A stretch of DNA of 18,356 bases from Candidatus Sphingobacterium stercoripullorum (GTDB lineage Bacteria > Bacteroidota > Bacteroidia > Sphingobacteriales > Sphingobacteriaceae), in NCBI GenBank assembly GCA_019114715.1, contig DXEZ01000337.1:1-18356 (forward strand), given 5' to 3'. The translations under genes and the position numbers were made by a program. Positions 16,352 through 18,356 of this stretch are shown piece by piece. Below the pieces are notes generated by a model, which saw nothing but the letters and a program-made list of their open reading frames with translations, did not search any database and was not told the DNA's origin. Each line of letters begins with the position of its first letter. Position 1 is the stretch's first letter.

Positions 16352-16392
16352 AGCTTACTCAAAATAAATAATTTATTTTGAGTAAGCTTTTT
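16352..16392 (+). terminator. Intrinsic terminator of the dnaX-rlmB unit
   Basis: A perfect 16-bp stem (16352-16367 with 16373-16388, outer part AGCTTACTC/GAGTAAGCT, inner part A/T-rich) is followed by TTTTT. It lies 75 bases after the rlmB stop. A smaller stem, GGAGA-GCTT-TCTCC (16312-16325), lies between the two. The rest of the gap to 16500 holds nothing I can support. Confidence 0.85.
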
Positions 16393-16500
16393 AATTGGAT
16401 AGGTTTTTAGTCGTATGTATGGCTGAATATATATAAAAGCTTAAGCGCCGCGACTAGAATTGAAGCAGTTCTTATAGAGTGGAGTGGGATGGGATGAAAT

Positions 16501-16533
16501 TAAAAAACCGCCCTAAAGAAACTTCAGGACGGT
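16501..16533 (-). terminator. Intrinsic terminator of the DEAD-box helicase gene
   Basis: In the minus-strand transcript ACCGUCCUGAAG pairs with CUUUAGGGCGGU over 12 positions (two of them G·U) around a 3-base loop, followed by six U's. Read from the + strand the same two positions are mismatches and no U-run follows, so the direction is clear. It lies about 33 bases beyond the helicase stop codon. Confidence 0.85.
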
Positions 16534-16566
16534 GAATTTTATTCTTAAAAGAATTAAAGTGTGCTA

Positions 16567-18303
16567 TTATCTCACTCTAGATTTTCTTCTATTTTTGTTT
16601 CCGTAAGACGATCCGCCGCCATAGCTTCTATCGCGCCTACCGCCGCCTGAGCGACCGTTCCCTCTAAAAGATCTACGACCACCGCCGCCACCTCTTCCAG
16701 GTTCGTTACTTCTCTCAACGCGAACTTCTCTTCCGTTGTATTCTGCACCGTGAAGGTTATCTATGATGGTTTGAGAATGTTCATCTCTAACCTCAAAGAA
16801 AGTAAATGTACCTTTTAGATCGATTTTACCGATTGCTGATCCAGAAAGGTCAGTGTTGTGGCAAATAAATCCTAAGATATCACCTCTGTTAAAATCATCT
16901 ACCGCTCCAACGTTGATGAACATGCGGGTAAATCCGCTCTCACTACGTCTAGAAGATCTAGATGAGTCACGTGTTGCATTAGCATTTAAGTCAGGTGCGT
17001 TTTTGTAGTACTCTAGGAATTTATTAAATTCCATAGAAGCAACCTTCTTAATGATATCCTCTTTAGTGAAGTGTGAAAGGCTCTCCATAATTCTTTCATT
17101 ATATGGTGCCAGTTGCTCTTCATCAATGTTAACTTCTTTAATTTTATCAACTATAGAAATCAACTGATTCTCGCAAACTTCTACTCCTGAAGGAATATCC
17201 TTTTTAATAAATTCTTTACCTACAATCTTTTCAATACGTCTAATTTTATGAGTTTCCTTCATATTAACGATTGAAATGGAGGTACCTGTTTTACCAGCTC
17301 TAGCAGTTCTACCAGAACGGTGGGTATAGCTTTCTACCTCATCAGGCAAAGAATAGTTGATGACATGCGTAATATCATCTACGTCAATACCTCTAGCAGC
17401 AACGTCTGTAGCGATAAGCAATTGAAGGGTTTTATCTCTAAATCTCTTCATAACCTTATCCCTTTGTTGCTGTGATAAATCACCATGCAACGAGTCAGCA
17501 TTGTATCCATCACGGATCAAAGCTTCTGCTATTTCTTGAGTTTCTATTTTCGTTCTACAGAAAACGATACCAAAAATTGATGGGTAAAAGTCAACAATAC
17601 GTTTCATTGCTGGGTATTTATCCCTGGCTCTCACTACAAAGTAGTGGTGCTCAATATTTTGGTTCCCTGTGTTCTTTGTTCCTACGGTTAATTCGACCGG
17701 GTTGGTCATGTACTTTTTCGCAATCCGACGAACTTCTTGCGGCATAGTAGCTGAAAATAACCATGTTTTTTTATCGTCAGGCGTTTCTGAAAGAATTTTG
17801 TTAATGTCTTCCTGAAAGCCCATGTTGAGCATTTCGTCTGCTTCATCAAGCACTACGTAACGTACTTGAGAAAAATCAATAGCTTTACGATTAATAATGT
17901 CAAGCATCCTTCCTGGTGTAGCTACTACAATCTGAACACCACGTCTTATTTGACGTAATTGTTCGCTTATGTTAGCTCCTCCATATACAGCAACAGTATG
18001 GACGCCGTCCAAGTTTTTTGCATATGTTTTGATGTCTCTCGCAATCTGAAGACATAGCTCGCGCGTTGGGCAAAGCACCAATGCTTGAGGATACTTTTCG
18101 TTAAAATCAATTTGTTCTAATAATGGAAGACCGAATGCGGCTGTCTTCCCTGTACCGGTTTGGGCTAATCCGACAAAATCGTCGTTACCAGTCAACAGTG
18201 CAGGAATGGCTTTTTCCTGGATAGGAGAGGGTTTTTCAAAACCCATCTCAGTGATGGCGTTAACAATCTCATGACGGATCCCCAGTGTCAAAAATGGGTT
18301 CAT
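16567..18303 (-). CDS. deaD: DEAD-box ATP-dependent RNA helicase with DbpA/CsdA-type RNA-binding domain and RGG tail
   Basis: This ATP-dependent RNA unwinding enzyme probably serves ribosome assembly, mRNA turnover and growth in the cold. It has 578 residues. Motifs in order: Q motif SPIQEKAIP (26-34), AQTGTGKT (47-54), PTREL (79-83), TPGR (129-132), DEAD (153-156), SAT (184-186), IVFCRT (246-251), TDVAARGIDVD (299-309), HRSGRTARAG (328-337). A dimerisation/linker region follows (about 350-440). The RNA-binding fold at about 457-531 contains IGKID, as in DbpA and CsdA. The last 45 residues are a Gly/Arg-rich RGG-like tail likely to bind RNA nonspecifically. The ATG at 18303 gives the normal helicase start MNPFLTLGI. 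Only 53 bases of upstream sequence are in the window. The exact orthologue (deaD/csdA, dbpA or rhlE-like) is not certain. Confidence 0.92.
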   Translation of the reverse strand: MNPFLTLGIRHEIVNAITEMGFEKPSPIQEKAIPALLTGNDDFVGLAQTGTGKTAAFGLPLLEQIDFNEKYPQALVLCPTRELCLQIARDIKTYAKNLDGVHTVAVYGGANISEQLRQIRRGVQIVVATPGRMLDIINRKAIDFSQVRYVVLDEADEMLNMGFQEDINKILSETPDDKKTWLFSATMPQEVRRIAKKYMTNPVELTVGTKNTGNQNIEHHYFVVRARDKYPAMKRIVDFYPSIFGIVFCRTKIETQEIAEALIRDGYNADSLHGDLSQQQRDKVMKRFRDKTLQLLIATDVAARGIDVDDITHVINYSLPDEVESYTHRSGRTARAGKTGTSISIVNMKETHKIRRIEKIVGKEFIKKDIPSGVEVCENQLISIVDKIKEVNIDEEQLAPYNERIMESLSHFTKEDIIKKVASMEFNKFLEYYKNAPDLNANATRDSSRSSRRSESGFTRMFINVGAVDDFNRGDILGFICHNTDLSGSAIGKIDLKGTFTFFEVRDEHSQTIIDNLHGAEYNGREVRVERSNEPGRGGGGGRRSFRGNGRSGGGRRDRSYGGGSSYGNKNRRKSRVR

Positions 18304-18356
18304 GAAATAAAATATACAATAGACTAAATTGTCTAAGGCGGTGCAAAAATAATAAA

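Noticed and set aside
18320..18335. Short inverted repeat TAGAC-N6-GTCTA upstream of the helicase start
   Set aside because: The stem is only five base pairs in AT-rich DNA and the upstream region is cut by the window edge, so no operator or leader structure can be supported.

Overview
The window looks like the chromosome of a Bacteroidota bacterium, probably a marine-type member of the Cytophagia or Flavobacteriia. It is AT-rich. It carries a bacillithiol deacetylase homologue, and signal peptides and lipoboxes of the Bacteroidota kind. Most starts lack a convincing Shine-Dalgarno sequence, and at dnaX there is a TTTG-N17-TAnnTTnG promoter. No tRNA, rRNA, insertion sequence, CRISPR array, prophage or other accessory island is visible. 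The content is largely core or conserved genes with two unrecognised small genes among them.

Left part (1-8050, mainly + strand). A bshB1-type deacetylase gene is followed by an unrecognised lipoprotein-like gene. Next comes a compact tripartite efflux operon in the order outer-membrane factor, RND permease, periplasmic adaptor (1599-7321, gaps of 8 and 24 bases). A TlpA-like lipoprotein thioredoxin follows, closed by an 18-bp RNA hairpin. The RND permease keeps only part of the classical proton-relay set: Asp400 and Glu401 stand where AcrB has Asp407 and Asp408, and Ser940 stands where AcrB has Lys940.

Middle (8050-13341). On the minus strand lie a small cysteine-motif protein, purN (TTG start) and, further right, lon. 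A secreted thioredoxin-fold protein with a CDFC site sits on the plus strand between purN and lon. lon has a 21-bp near-perfect palindrome just before its start and is divergent from an aqpZ-type aquaporin gene.

Right part (13342-18356). dnaX and an rlmB-type 23S rRNA methyltransferase gene are on the plus strand, 19 bases apart, and end in a strong intrinsic terminator. A DEAD-box RNA helicase with a DbpA/CsdA-type RNA-binding domain and an RGG-rich tail converges on them with its own terminator.

The most interesting signal is inside dnaX. A run of ten A's follows an AAGGAG directly and sits at the boundary between the AAA+/collar part and the tau-specific part. Both alternative frames stop within five codons after the run. 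This is the arrangement expected for programmed slippage making a short gamma-like clamp-loader subunit beside full-length tau.
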